Below are positions 1-9,405 of a DNA stretch of 64,000 nt, in pieces (the stretch's first letter is position 1; each line of letters starts with the position of its first letter). The DNA comes from Flavobacteriaceae bacterium (GTDB taxonomy: Bacteria; Bacteroidota; Bacteroidia; Flavobacteriales; Flavobacteriaceae), in NCBI GenBank assembly GCA_013043685.1, contig JABDNT010000044.1, forward strand, positions 1 to 64,000. The letters run 5' to 3'. Below the pieces are notes generated by a model. It did no database searches and was not told where the DNA came from. It worked only from the letters and a program-made list of their open reading frames with translations. The translations under genes were made by a program, and so were the position numbers.

Positions 1-1896
1 GCCCTGCGCTTTCCCGAGAGGGATATACAGGATTGGGGAGTCAATTTTTACAGGCGCATCAACCGTATCAATGAAACACATACATGGAATTTAATCGATA
101 TCACCACAGGCAGTGAATCTCAGTACAGTGGAAATGTGACAGGGGTAAGCAATATTAATCCCCCTGTAAGGCTTACTTTCTTCCCATTCGCACAAAGCCA
201 GGTAACCGATTTTGATGGGGAAACCGAGTCTGATTTCAGTGCCGGTATGGACGTGAAATACGGATTGAGCGACAGCTTCACCCTCGATGCCACCCTGATC
301 CCTGATTTTGGCCAGGTAGCCTTCGATGAGGTCCGGCTGAATCTTGGACCTTTCGAACAGACCTTTAGTGAGAACCGGCAATTCTTTACAGAAGGTGTGG
401 AGCTCTTTAATAAGGGAGAAATTTTCTTTTCAAGACGCATCGGTAATGAACCATCGGGGCCTCTTGAAGAACTGGGCGAAAATGAGGAATACACGGAATA
501 TCCTTCAAAAGTAAACCTTCTGAATGCCCTTAAGGTTTCCGGAAGAACTCGAAAGAAACTAGGCGTGGGTGTGTTAAATGCTATTACCGAACGAACCTAT
601 GCAAATGTGGTTGATACGATAAGTGGTGTGGGCAGAAAACTCCTGGTAGAGCCTCTTGCGAATTACAACATCTTTGTAGTAGATCAGCAATTCAACGATA
701 ATTCATCGGTTTCTATTATAAACAGTAATGTAACGCGGGAAGGCAGTTTTAGGGATTCCAACGTGACCGGACTTGTATTCGATATTGCGGATAAGGGAAA
801 TAATTTCAGGGCATCGGGAAGAGGGATCATGAGCAATGTAAACGAGATAGCGGAGAGAACTACAGGGATAAGGACCGAATTCGATTTCTTCAGAATTAAA
901 GGAAAATTCAGGTATCGTTTTGGGCATGATTTTGCCGATACCGAATTGGATATAAATGATCTCGGACTAAATTTCAGAAACAATTTTAACAATTTTACCG
1001 TAGGAGCCTCTTACCAGATATTCGAACCTACAAAGTCTTTCAACGAATATCGTTTCTCATTTACAGCAAGGCACCGCCGCCTCTACAGGCCATCCGTGCA
1101 AACCAGGAACAGTATAGATGTGAACTGGTTTTTCCTGACAACTGAGCGATTTGCCTTTGGTGGGTTTTTGGGATTTAACGGGGATGAAGATGATTATTTC
1201 GAGCCGCGGGTAGACGGTAGATTCGTAACCTTCAGTTCTAATCTCGGAGGGCGTATCTGGTGTTCGTCCGATTTCAGGAAGAAATTCGCATACGATCTGG
1301 GCATAGGTCAAAGAACCTGGTTTGACGACCCGCAGGTTGCCTGGTTTTTTGATATCGAGCCGCGATACCGTTTTTCCGATAAGTTCCTTGTTGTGCTATC
1401 TACGGATATTTCTTTGCGGGAAGACCAGTTTGGTTACATAGACGACAACGGAACCGATGTTTTTATGGGGCAACGAGATATTACCAATATTGAAAATGTA
1501 ATTACGGCCAGTTATAATTTCGACCCGTATAAAGCGATCGATCTCCGCTTCAGGAATTTTTGGAGCTCTGCCGATTACAGTGATGATATATTCTTTATTC
1601 TGAATGATGATGGCACCCGCACCCAAATAGATTACGATACCACGGAAAATGACCCCAACCGTAATTTTAATATCTGGAACCTTGACCTGAGTTTCAGGTG
1701 GCGCTTCGCTCCCGGTAGCGAGGCAACCCTGCTTTATCGGAACCAGATCTTTAACCTCGATGAACTTGCCACTCTGAACTACAGGGAAAGCCTGGACAAT
1801 TTGTTCTCACAGCCCCAGCAAAATACAGTCTCACTTCGTATTACCTATTTCATCGATTACAATAATGTAAAGGGACTCTTCAAGAAAAGTTCTTAG
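1..1896 (+). CDS. DUF5916 family protein, C-terminal part (5' end outside window)
   Basis: The frame is open from the first base and ends at a TAA at 1894-1896, so the start codon lies before the window. The visible ~631 residues open with RFPERDIQDWGVNFYRR, typical of the start of the DUF5916 region, and continue as alternating short hydrophobic strands rich in aromatic residues and Arg/Asp turns, ending in an aromatic strand (TYFIDYNN). This looks like an outer-membrane-type beta structure. In Bacteroidota, DUF5916 usually follows a CBM9-like carbohydrate-binding domain in secreted or outer-membrane proteins; that part would be upstream. The biochemical role is unknown. Family placement is from recognition of the motif and overall pattern. 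Confidence 0.8.
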   Translation, partial: ALRFPERDIQDWGVNFYRRINRINETHTWNLIDITTGSESQYSGNVTGVSNINPPVRLTFFPFAQSQVTDFDGETESDFSAGMDVKYGLSDSFTLDATLIPDFGQVAFDEVRLNLGPFEQTFSENRQFFTEGVELFNKGEIFFSRRIGNEPSGPLEELGENEEYTEYPSKVNLLNALKVSGRTRKKLGVGVLNAITERTYANVVDTISGVGRKLLVEPLANYNIFVVDQQFNDNSSVSIINSNVTREGSFRDSNVTGLVFDIADKGNNFRASGRGIMSNVNEIAERTTGIRTEFDFFRIKGKFRYRFGHDFADTELDINDLGLNFRNNFNNFTVGASYQIFEPTKSFNEYRFSFTARHRRLYRPSVQTRNSIDVNWFFLTTERFAFGGFLGFNGDEDDYFEPRVDGRFVTFSSNLGGRIWCSSDFRKKFAYDLGIGQRTWFDDPQVAWFFDIEPRYRFSDKFLVVLSTDISLREDQFGYIDDNGTDVFMGQRDITNIENVITASYNFDPYKAIDLRFRNFWSSADYSDDIFFILNDDGTRTQIDYDTTENDPNRNFNIWNLDLSFRWRFAPGSEATLLYRNQIFNLDELATLNYRESLDNLFSQPQQNTVSLRITYFIDYNNVKGLFKKSS

Positions 1897-1963
1897 GAAT
1901 AAATTCGAATTGTATCTAACATGAGAAAGCTGTACATTCACCTCAATTTCGGACTGAAATCTT

Positions 1964-2617
1964 ATGATCGAAGCTAAAAACATCCATAAATATTATGATG
2001 AGCTACATGTTTTAAAAGGTGTGGATATCACTATTGATAAAGGAGAGATTGTTAGTATCGTTGGGGCATCTGGTGCTGGAAAAACCACCTTATTACAGAT
2101 ACTCGGAACGTTGGATAAAGCCAACGAAGGCGAACTGCTTATCAACGATACCGAGGTCTTATCACTAAAGCGAAAAGAGCTGGCGAAGTTCAGAAATTCA
2201 ACCCTGGGATTTATCTTTCAGTTTCATCAGCTACTACCCGAATTCACAGCCCTGGAAAACGTGTGTATTCCGGCCTTTATTAAAAGAACCCCAAAACACG
2301 AAGCAGTAAAGCGAGCCAAAGAATTGTTGGAATTTTTGGGTCTCAAGGATAGAGAGCATCACAAACCCAATGAATTATCCGGGGGCGAACAGCAACGTGT
2401 GGCTGTTGCCCGTGCGTTAATAAATAATCCACAGATCATACTTGCCGATGAACCCAGTGGAAACCTGGACACAGAAAGCGCTGAAAACCTTCATAATTTG
2501 TTTTTTAAACTCCGGGATGAGTTTGGGCAGACTTTTGTGATCGTTACGCACAACGAAGAACTTGCTGCGATGGCCGACCGTAAATTTGTGATGCAGGACG
2601 GTAAAATTATCAGTTAA
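1964..2617 (+). CDS. LolD-like ABC transporter ATP-binding protein
   Basis: A 217-residue ATPase of the MacB/LolD type that would power extraction of lipoproteins, or movement of another substrate, by a membrane partner not encoded here. Visible motifs: Walker A GASGAGKT at residues 34-41, Q-loop near Q86, ABC signature LSGGEQQR at 138-145, Walker [12 protein letters not shown] at about 159-169 and H-loop His196. Length and order of motifs are normal for LolD. The stop codon touches the ATG of the following TIGR02757 gene, so the two are probably translated from one message. Orphan LolD-like ATPases away from their permease are common in flavobacteria. The exact substrate is inferred from family only. 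Confidence 0.88.
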   Translation: MIEAKNIHKYYDELHVLKGVDITIDKGEIVSIVGASGAGKTTLLQILGTLDKANEGELLINDTEVLSLKRKELAKFRNSTLGFIFQFHQLLPEFTALENVCIPAFIKRTPKHEAVKRAKELLEFLGLKDREHHKPNELSGGEQQRVAVARALINNPQIILADEPSGNLDTESAENLHNLFFKLRDEFGQTFVIVTHNEELAAMADRKFVMQDGKIIS

Positions 2618-3382
2618 ATGATTCGAGCGGAACTGAAAGAATTCCTGGACGAAAAAGCCGCGTTCTATGATGATGTTTCTTTTATAGAGACAGATCCTAT
2701 CCAAATACCTCACCTGTTCACCAAAAAAGAAGATATTGAAATTGCTGCTTTTCTAACGGCTACTATTGCCTGGGGGAATCGAAAAAGTATCATTAATAGT
2801 GCGACCCGGCTCATGGAATTGATGGATCACAGCCCATACGAATTCATTCTTGACTATGATGATACTACATCGGAAAGATTTTCGGGCTTCGTGCATCGCA
2901 CCTTCAATGAAACGGATGTATGCTATTTTATGCGATCCCTGCAGAACATATACAACAAACATGGTGGCCTGGAAGCTGTATTTAATCGCTTTGCCCGAAC
3001 CGATAGTTTACAACCGGCCATTCATGAGTTTAAAAATGTTTTCTTCCAACTGCCGCATGAGACGCGTACCGAAAAACATATAAGTGACCCAATGAAGAAT
3101 TCAGCGGCCAAACGCATCAATATGTTCTTACGCTGGATGGTAAGGAATAATGGTTCAGGAGTCGATTTTGGTATTTGGAAGTCCCTCTCCCCTTCGCAGC
3201 TATCCTGTCCCCTCGATGTACATTCGGGAACGGTTGCCAGAAAGTTGAAATTGCTAAAGCGTAAGCAAAACGATGGAAAGGCATTAGCCGAACTTGACGC
3301 TCAGCTTCGTAAACTGGATCCAAGAGACCCGGTGAAATACGATTTTGCGCTGTTTGGACTTGGAATTTTCGAAAAATTTTAA
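2618..3382 (+). CDS. TIGR02757 family (DUF2400) protein
   Basis: A 254-residue soluble protein of the DUF2400/TIGR02757 family. Recognisable family features are the early AFLTATIAWGNRKSI segment, a central MFLRWMVRN motif and the LDVHSGTVARKL segment near residue 195. It also has DPRDPVKYDFALFGLG at the C-terminus. The helical pattern and the DVH/ARKL segment resemble helix-hairpin-helix DNA glycosylase folds, but no function has been shown to my knowledge. The ATG follows directly after the TAA of the LolD-like gene, so translation is probably coupled. No signal peptide or membrane segment is visible. Confidence 0.82.
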   Translation: MIRAELKEFLDEKAAFYDDVSFIETDPIQIPHLFTKKEDIEIAAFLTATIAWGNRKSIINSATRLMELMDHSPYEFILDYDDTTSERFSGFVHRTFNETDVCYFMRSLQNIYNKHGGLEAVFNRFARTDSLQPAIHEFKNVFFQLPHETRTEKHISDPMKNSAAKRINMFLRWMVRNNGSGVDFGIWKSLSPSQLSCPLDVHSGTVARKLKLLKRKQNDGKALAELDAQLRKLDPRDPVKYDFALFGLGIFEKF

Positions 3383-3452
3383 CATATATTTAAGAAAATA
3401 ATAGACATTTTGTGCATTTCATCGATTTTTTAGACTTTTTGACTAATTAAAT

Positions 3453-3484
3453 TTGTTATTTACGTAGGTTTTTTCCTACATTTG
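3453..3484 (+). promoter_or_regulatory. Flavobacterial promoter, TTG-N21-TACATTTG
   Basis: A TTG at 3453-3455 is followed, 21 bases later, by TACATTTG at 3477-3484, an exact match to the Bacteroidota TAnnTTTG -7 element. Transcription should start at about 3490, giving a leader of roughly 20 bases before the ATG at 3509. This argues against the in-frame TTG at 3482 as a start codon, because that TTG lies inside the promoter. Confidence 0.7.
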
Positions 3485-3508
3485 ATAGGAACCCCAAAAA
3501 CAACCGAC

Positions 3509-4042
3509 ATGAAATTCAAAATTACTCTCGTACTGTTAAGTGCATTAATTCTATCCTCCTGTAGTCCTGATAACGAAGACTATACATCATCTGAAACTGC
3601 AAATAATATCATAGTAATTGGTGGTGCGACTACTACCGATCTAACCAACCAGTCTTTTCAAACAGAGTTAATGGCCGGACAAAATATTTATGCAGGTATT
3701 GTTAACGTAGACATTAAAGATGGAGTTGTGGTGGTATCTTATTCATCGGATACCGAATGGGAGATCACAGAAACACATCTGTATATAGGAGCGCTTAATC
3801 TGTTACCAACCACAGGAAATGGAAACCCGATGATTGGTCAATTCCCTTATGCTGATACACATCCTGTAGGTACAATAAATGTAGAAATCGTTGGCCCCAC
3901 CATATCTGAAGGAGATTGTGTTTATATAGCCGCGCATGCCGTGGTAGTAAATTCTGATACTGGTGACGATGAGACAGCCTGGGGTGCCGGGGAACCCATT
4001 GGAGGCACTAGCTGGGCAATGATGTTCGAGTATTGCTACTAG
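3509..4042 (+). CDS. Small secreted lipoprotein, unknown function
   Basis: A 177-residue protein with a lipoprotein signal: a short basic start (MKFK), a hydrophobic core and a lipobox LSSC with Cys18, followed by an acidic linker. The mature part is beta-rich, with a segment around TWxI/ETHLYIGA and CVYIAAHAVV that recalls small immunoglobulin-like secreted proteins, but I recognise no domain. The start was chosen at ATG 3509 because the promoter covers the alternative TTG. It is a single-gene unit between its own promoter and a strong terminator, and is likely outer-membrane or surface exposed. Function unknown. Confidence 0.72.
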   Translation: MKFKITLVLLSALILSSCSPDNEDYTSSETANNIIVIGGATTTDLTNQSFQTELMAGQNIYAGIVNVDIKDGVVVVSYSSDTEWEITETHLYIGALNLLPTTGNGNPMIGQFPYADTHPVGTINVEIVGPTISEGDCVYIAAHAVVVNSDTGDDETAWGAGEPIGGTSWAMMFEYCY

Positions 4043-4065
4043 ATCAACTCATATAAATTTGCTTG

Positions 4066-4094
4066 AAAGCCGCTATTTAGCGGCTTTCTTTTTT
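4066..4094 (+). terminator. Rho-independent terminator
   Basis: A perfect 8-bp stem (AAAGCCGC with GCGGCTTT) around a 6-base loop, followed by CTTTTTT. It sits 24 bases after the lipoprotein stop codon. Confidence 0.85.
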
Positions 4095-4209
4095 ATCTCT
4101 TTCAGCACAATATTTTGGTATTTCACTTAAATATTATTCTTAAAATCAAGTATCTTTACCAAAACCGTGAATCTGTTACGAAGTTTCACATAATCAGGAA
4201 AGAATACTA

Positions 4210-5418
4210 TTGATTACACCTACCATACCCGCTAACGAAAAAGAACGGTTAAAAGCACTCCGAAGTTATGATATTCTTCATTCCGGTAAAGAAGAAGCTT
4301 ATGATCAATTAACTGAGTTAGCTGCACACATAACAAATATGCCGGTATCTCTCATTTCCCTGGTGGATAAGGACGAAGTCTGGTTTAAGTCGGCACACGG
4401 CTTGAATATTACCTCCAGTAGCCGGGATCTGTCCTTTTGCAGCCATGCAGTTGGGCAAAAGAATCATATGTTAGTCCTGGAAGATATTAAGAATCATCCC
4501 GAATTTAGTGACCATCCCTACGCAAACGATTCAAATAAACCCATTCAATTCTATGCGGGCGTATGTCTTCTAGATGATGAAGGCCATGCTTTAGGGACCT
4601 TATGTGTTATCGATAATAAACCGAATACTATTTCCGATAGACAGATCGAAGCCTTACAGGTGCTCGCAAAACAGGTGGTTAAGTTAATCGAGTTGAATAA
4701 ACGAAACAAAGAGCTTCATGAGATTCAAGATGAGCTTAAGGAAAAAAATGAAGACCTTCGGCAATTTGCAGGGCGTGTTTCACATGATATGAAAATGCCG
4801 CTGGCTAATATGATCGTTACCGCGGATTTATTAAAAGCCAAATACGCCGGTGAAATGAATGAAGAGGCCACCAAATACCTTAATTACCTTAAGGATTCGT
4901 CATTCTCCCTCAGCGATTATATCACGGGAATGCTGGCACATTATGAAAGTGACAGGATAGCCGAAAATAGTTATGAAGACTTTGATCTTGATCATTTACT
5001 GGAAGAGATAGTGGAATTACTGAACATCGATCACCAATGCGAAATCAACTTTCCGGAGATCGATTTTGAATTAAATTGCAATAGGGCGGCATTGGGGCAG
5101 ATCTTCCTGAATTTGATCGGCAATAGTCTCAAATACAACGACAAGGATACTATTATTATTAAAATTGCTTGCGAGAGAACTGAAGGAATGTACCATTTTT
5201 CTGTTTCGGATAACGGAATGGGAATCCCGGATGACAAAGTAGATGATATCTTCGATTTATTTACCACCGTTGGGAACTTAGACCGCCGGGGCAGAAAGGG
5301 TAATGGTATTGGTTTGTCCACCGTCAAAAAATTAGTCGAAAAATTAGGTGGCACTATAGATGTTTCTTCAGAATTGGGAGTAGGAACCACTTTTCATTTT
5401 AGTATTAAGGGAAATTAG
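4210..5418 (+). CDS. GAF-domain sensor histidine kinase
   Basis: A 402-residue cytoplasmic kinase without membrane segments. An N-terminal GAF sensor domain covers about residues 25-160 (VSLISLVDKDEVWFKSAHG, then AGVCLLDDEGHALGTLCVID). A short coiled coil follows at 160-186. The phosphoacceptor His192 lies in RVSHDMKMPLAN, and the ATPase domain has N-box NLIGNSLKYN at 301-310, G1 DNGMGIP at 334-340 and G2 GNGIGLS at 364-370. The start is TTG at 4210, since the upstream frame closes at 4168 and no ATG occurs before residue 44. No response regulator gene is adjacent, so it is an orphan kinase. A near-consensus TATCTTTA at 4151 may be its promoter. The signal sensed is unknown. Confidence 0.86.
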   Translation: MITPTIPANEKERLKALRSYDILHSGKEEAYDQLTELAAHITNMPVSLISLVDKDEVWFKSAHGLNITSSSRDLSFCSHAVGQKNHMLVLEDIKNHPEFSDHPYANDSNKPIQFYAGVCLLDDEGHALGTLCVIDNKPNTISDRQIEALQVLAKQVVKLIELNKRNKELHEIQDELKEKNEDLRQFAGRVSHDMKMPLANMIVTADLLKAKYAGEMNEEATKYLNYLKDSSFSLSDYITGMLAHYESDRIAENSYEDFDLDHLLEEIVELLNIDHQCEINFPEIDFELNCNRAALGQIFLNLIGNSLKYNDKDTIIIKIACERTEGMYHFSVSDNGMGIPDDKVDDIFDLFTTVGNLDRRGRKGNGIGLSTVKKLVEKLGGTIDVSSELGVGTTFHFSIKGN

Positions 5419-5464
5419 CACCATCTTAACACAGGGGTTATGGTCAAATATTCAAAGCATTTCA

Positions 5465-5472
5465 TATCTTTG
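5465..5472 (+). promoter_or_regulatory. -7 promoter element TATCTTTG
   Basis: An exact TAnnTTTG match ending 16 bases before the BatA ATG at 5489. No clear TTG is present at the usual -33 distance, so only the downstream element is supported. Confidence 0.5.
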
Positions 5473-5488
5473 ACAAATATTTGCCGGA

Positions 5489-7417
5489 ATGCAGTTTAAA
5501 CACCCCGAAGTCCTTTACGCACTCTTCTTACTGCTCATCCCCATTTTAATTCACTTATTTCAATTAAGACGGTTTCAGAAAATCGATTTCACGAATGTGG
5601 CATTTCTGAAAAAAGTAACTATCCAAACTCGGAAAAGTTCTCAACTTAAAAAATGGCTCACACTTTTACTCAGGCTACTGGCCATTGCATGTATAGTCCT
5701 TGCATTTGCCCAGCCTTTCACGGCTTCAAGAACTGCCTTAAATGCCGAAAAAGAAACCGTGCTGTATATAGATAATTCGTTTAGCATGCAAGCCAAAGGT
5801 GCTAACGGTCCTTTACTTCAGCGGGTACTTCAGCAACTCTACGAGCAAACCTCAGGAGAAACCACGTTAAGCTGGTTCACAAATACTGAGACTAGAAAGG
5901 ATGTGTCTATCCAGGATTTCAAAGAGGAGATACTTTCTGTCCCTTATGTTCAGCAACAGCTTACCCCCGAGGAAGTCATATTGAAAGCACAACAGTTGTT
6001 CTCCAATTCCCAGAATGCTGTAAAAAGGTTGTTATATATTTCCGATATGCAGCTCAGGGCACCATCTTTACCGGTGATCCCGGAAAATATCACCCTGGAA
6101 ATCGTTCAACCCGAACCGGTCTCAGTGAATAACGTGAGTATCGATACGGCTTATGTAGCCTCTAAAAATGCGCATACAACTAAATTGAACGTGATCGTAT
6201 CCGGCCAGGGAGATATTGCACAGACTGTTCCGGTGTCTCTGTATAATAATGGAATATTGATCGCCAAGATCGCAGCGGATCTTTCGGAAAGTTCCGGAAG
6301 TACAATTAGTTACGATATTGAAAATCCGGCCGGATTCAACGGTAAACTAGAGCTAAACGATCCTAATCTTGTGTACGACAATAGCCTGTATTTCACTATT
6401 AACGTACCAAAGAAGATAAAGGTACTTTCCATTAATGAGGCTAATTCCGATTTCCTTACTCGTCTCTTCAACCAACCGGAATTCGAATATAAGAGGCAAC
6501 GGGCCGATAATTTGAATTACAACGATATCCCGAACCAGAATTTTCTGATCCTGAACGAATTACGAACCATTCCTCCATCGCTTGCGAATGCCCTCAGCTC
6601 GTTTCTTTCAGGCGGTGGGAGCCTGATGATCATTCCTTCGGGTAGTGCAAATTTAAGTAGTTATAACAATCTGATTGGAGCAAATGGCGTTGGTAATTTT
6701 TCTGAAAAAGTGTCCCAGGAGAAAAAGATCTCTCAGATCGTATTTGCACACCCCTTGTTCGAATCGGTCTTCGAAAAGCAGGTAGTTAATTTCCAGTATC
6801 CCAAGGTGAATGAATATTTCTTAACGAATACCAATGCCACTGCTGCCTTGCGTTTCGAAGACAGTAAACCCTTCATATTACAGTCCGGAAATGTCTATCT
6901 GAGTACAGCGCCTTTAAATGTTGAAAACTCAAATTTCCAAAGTTCTCCATTAATTGTCCCGACCTTTTATAATATGGCAATACGCAGCCTACCACTGTCC
7001 GAATTGTATTATGAATTGGGAAGACAAAACACATTTGCCATACCTGTGAACTTAACTCAGGACGAGATTCTTCAATTAAAGGATAGTGTATCAACCTTTA
7101 TCCCCTTGCAACAGAGCAAGGCAAACCAGGTGATCATTACCACTACAGACAAGCCCGGGAAATCTGGTAATTTCTCGGTAGAAAATGACGGTGAATTCAT
7201 AGAAGCTATTAGCTATAATTATAGTAGAATTGAAAGCCGGCTGCAGTACCTTGAGGCTGAAAATTGGGAAAATGCCAGAAGTTATAACACTGTTGCATCT
7301 ATGTTCGATACGATTGCCGAAGAAAATGCTATACGCAGCTTTTGGAAATGGTTTGTTATTTTTGCGGTAGTATTTCTAATACTGGAACTGCTGGTGCTGA
7401 AATTTTATAAGCAATAA
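5489..7417 (+). CDS. BatA-domain membrane protein with degenerate von Willebrand A-like region
   Basis: A 642-residue inner-membrane protein. It opens with the BatA N-terminal signature (FKHPEVLYALFLLLIPILIH, residues 4-23), a basic loop, and a second membrane helix at about 57-76. The next segment, VLYIDNSFSM at 91-100, carries a D-x-S-x-S metal-site motif of von Willebrand A domains (Asp95, Ser97, Ser99). The middle is a long periplasmic beta-rich region and the C-terminus has a final helix at about 615-637. BatA proteins are linked to envelope and oxygen-tolerance phenotypes in Bacteroidota, but the molecular role is unsettled. The next gene starts 3 bases after the stop, so it is co-transcribed with the dihydroorotase-like protein. 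Confidence 0.84.
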   Translation: MQFKHPEVLYALFLLLIPILIHLFQLRRFQKIDFTNVAFLKKVTIQTRKSSQLKKWLTLLLRLLAIACIVLAFAQPFTASRTALNAEKETVLYIDNSFSMQAKGANGPLLQRVLQQLYEQTSGETTLSWFTNTETRKDVSIQDFKEEILSVPYVQQQLTPEEVILKAQQLFSNSQNAVKRLLYISDMQLRAPSLPVIPENITLEIVQPEPVSVNNVSIDTAYVASKNAHTTKLNVIVSGQGDIAQTVPVSLYNNGILIAKIAADLSESSGSTISYDIENPAGFNGKLELNDPNLVYDNSLYFTINVPKKIKVLSINEANSDFLTRLFNQPEFEYKRQRADNLNYNDIPNQNFLILNELRTIPPSLANALSSFLSGGGSLMIIPSGSANLSSYNNLIGANGVGNFSEKVSQEKKISQIVFAHPLFESVFEKQVVNFQYPKVNEYFLTNTNATAALRFEDSKPFILQSGNVYLSTAPLNVENSNFQSSPLIVPTFYNMAIRSLPLSELYYELGRQNTFAIPVNLTQDEILQLKDSVSTFIPLQQSKANQVIITTTDKPGKSGNFSVENDGEFIEAISYNYSRIESRLQYLEAENWENARSYNTVASMFDTIAEENAIRSFWKWFVIFAVVFLILELLVLKFYKQ

Positions 7418-7420
7418 ATT

Positions 7421-8677
7421 ATGAGTCAACTCTTACTGAAATCCGCCACGATTGTCGACACCGGCAGCAAGCATCACCTAAAGAAACGAGATGTCCTTAT
7501 TGAAAACGGTATCATACGTAAAATTGCGGCCTCAATTAAGAATGACACTGCCAAAGTTGTTTCCTTAAAAAACCTCCATATATCCAAAGGCTGGTTCGAT
7601 TCTTCTGTTTCTTTTGGTGAGCCGGGTTATGAAGAACGGGAAACAGTTTCAAATGGATTACGCACGGCCGCTTTCAGTGGTTTCTGCCATGTTGCGGTAA
7701 ATCCGAATACCAATCCTGTAACCGACACCAAGGCTGGCGTACAATTTTTAAAGGCCAAGGCCGAAGGAAGTCCGGTTAACCTCTACCCTGTTGGTTCCCT
7801 TACCGTAAAAAGTGGTGGAAAGGATCTCGCTGAACTTTACGATATGCATAATGAAGGGGCAGTTGCTTTCGGAGATTATAAGCAGCCAGTGAAAAATGCA
7901 AATCTCTTAAAAATTGCCTTACAGTATTGTCAGAATTTCAACGGACTGGTACAATCCATGCCGTTAGATCAGTCTGTGGCAAGGAATGGGGTTATGAATG
8001 AAGAAGTGAACAGTACACGCTTGGGATTAAAAGGAATTCCGGCACTGGCTGAAGAACTGCAAATTACCCGGGATCTTTACCTTCTGCAATACACAGGAGG
8101 AAAATTGCATATCCCAACCATCTCGACAAAAGAAGCGGTAAGCTTAATTAGGGATGCCAAGAAAAAAGGACTGGATGTGAGTTGCAGTGTTGCAGTATCC
8201 AATCTCGTATTGACCGACGACGCCCTGGAAGGCTTCGACACCAGTTACAAATTGCTGCCTCCGCTTCGCAATGAAATTGACAGGAAAGCTTTAATTAAGG
8301 GGCTCAAAGACGGAACTATTGACGGAGTGACCAGCGATCATGATCCCATCGACATAGAACACAAAAAAACCGAATTCGATCACGCAATGTTCGGCAGTAT
8401 TGGACTGGAAAGTTGTTTCGGAGCCTTGAATGCACAAATAGGCATGGAAGCTTCGATCAATGCACTTGTCTCATTAACCGGCAGATTTGGAATTGAAACA
8501 GCCGCAATAGAAGAAAATGCCTTAGCGTCTCTCACCCTATTCGATTCTGACACAGTGTACGAGTTTAGTAAAGAAAATATCCTTTCCACATCGCATAATG
8601 CTGCATTCCTGGGTTCTGAATTAAAAGGCAAGGCCTATGGGATCTATTCAAACAAAAAACTTGTCCTAAATAAATAA
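7421..8677 (+). CDS. Dihydroorotase-like protein lacking metal ligands (probable pseudoenzyme)
   Basis: A 418-residue amidohydrolase-fold protein with full-length similarity to class I dihydroorotases: FGEPGYEERET, PNTNPVTD and TSDHDPID are recognisable. The active site is not intact. The metal-binding H-x-H of the family is replaced by Ser62-Val-Ser64 (WFDSSVSFGEPG), and the following Arg is Gly66. The HIxHxST motif reads LHIPTIST, with the second His lost, and the usual PHHL segment reads AVSNL. It is therefore unlikely to close or open dihydroorotate on its own. Non-catalytic dihydroorotases in other bacteria serve as assembly partners of aspartate carbamoyltransferase; that role here is inference. 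It is coupled to the BatA-like gene and followed after one base by a small membrane-protein gene. Confidence 0.85.
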   Translation: MSQLLLKSATIVDTGSKHHLKKRDVLIENGIIRKIAASIKNDTAKVVSLKNLHISKGWFDSSVSFGEPGYEERETVSNGLRTAAFSGFCHVAVNPNTNPVTDTKAGVQFLKAKAEGSPVNLYPVGSLTVKSGGKDLAELYDMHNEGAVAFGDYKQPVKNANLLKIALQYCQNFNGLVQSMPLDQSVARNGVMNEEVNSTRLGLKGIPALAEELQITRDLYLLQYTGGKLHIPTISTKEAVSLIRDAKKKGLDVSCSVAVSNLVLTDDALEGFDTSYKLLPPLRNEIDRKALIKGLKDGTIDGVTSDHDPIDIEHKKTEFDHAMFGSIGLESCFGALNAQIGMEASINALVSLTGRFGIETAAIEENALASLTLFDSDTVYEFSKENILSTSHNAAFLGSELKGKAYGIYSNKKLVLNK

Positions 8678-8678
8678 C

Positions 8679-8996
8679 ATGACACCTCCGGGTAAATCTA
8701 AAGCCATTATTGCCTACATCACTATTGTGGGATTATTGATAGCCATTTCAATGAACAAAGACGAACCTCATGATTTTGCCACCTGGCATATCAAGAATAT
8801 GTTCGGCCTCACCCTGATGTTCTTTATCTCGGTTGCTATGTCCTACCAGGAATATTTACTCTTCCCGGGCCGTATATTTTTCTTTGGGAGCATGTTCTTC
8901 TGGTTGTTTTCCCTTGTAATGGCGATTGCAAATAAAAAAGTGGGGATTCCCTTCCTAAGCGACAAATTCGACAGTTGGTTTACATTTTTAAACTAA
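8679..8996 (+). CDS. Small DUF4870-like membrane protein (first of a tandem pair)
   Basis: A 105-residue protein with three hydrophobic helices at about residues 8-24, 40-58 and 65-86. It starts one base after the stop of the dihydroorotase-like gene. Its layout matches the next gene: an early IAYITIVGLLIAI helix, a conserved H-x(2)-N/R-x(2)-G turn (WHIKNMFGL here, FHLRQTLGL in the neighbour), and the ending IPxLxxxFDxWF. The two are clearly tandem duplicates. The fold matches DUF4870/Tic20-like small membrane proteins, whose function is unknown. This copy has diverged more and lacks the YLWLVGW motif of the other. Confidence 0.72.
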   Translation: MTPPGKSKAIIAYITIVGLLIAISMNKDEPHDFATWHIKNMFGLTLMFFISVAMSYQEYLLFPGRIFFFGSMFFWLFSLVMAIANKKVGIPFLSDKFDSWFTFLN

Positions 8997-9044
8997 GATG
9001 TTCTATCTTTAAGGTATAAAACTCTAACCTTAAAAATTTTAGCT

Positions 9045-9383
9045 ATGTCTGAAACAACTTCTGGCGATGGTAAAACCATTGCAATCGTATCGTACTTATG
9101 GCTTGTTGGATGGGTAATCGCTCTGATTATGCATAATAATAACAAGACAGAATTAGGGGCCTTTCACCTCAGGCAAACCTTAGGTCTTATGATCTTATGG
9201 TTTGTTGTATGGGTGATCAATATCGTACTGGCTTTAATGGATATTGTATTTGTGGGTTGGATCTTCTCACTTGCTCTCTTTGTTTTATGGTTGCTTGGTT
9301 TTATAGGAGCCATACAAGGCGAGAAGAAGCTTATTCCTGTCTTAGGAGAACAATTTCAAGATTGGTTTAAAGGAATCGGATAA
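9045..9383 (+). CDS. DUF4870 domain membrane protein (second of a tandem pair)
   Basis: A 112-residue protein with helices at about residues 10-27, 42-62 and 66-90. The motifs IVSYLWLVGWVIALIMH, FHLRQTLGLMI and a C-terminal VLGEQFQDWF are typical of DUF4870 proteins. It is a paralogue of the gene just upstream, from which it is separated by 48 bases. A TATCTTTA at 9004-9011, one base from the TAnnTTTG consensus, may provide its own promoter. A strong terminator follows. Function unknown; it could be part of a small membrane complex with its neighbour. Confidence 0.78.
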   Translation: MSETTSGDGKTIAIVSYLWLVGWVIALIMHNNNKTELGAFHLRQTLGLMILWFVVWVINIVLALMDIVFVGWIFSLALFVLWLLGFIGAIQGEKKLIPVLGEQFQDWFKGIG

Positions 9384-9405
9384 TAATAATTTACTTTTTA
9401 AAGAG

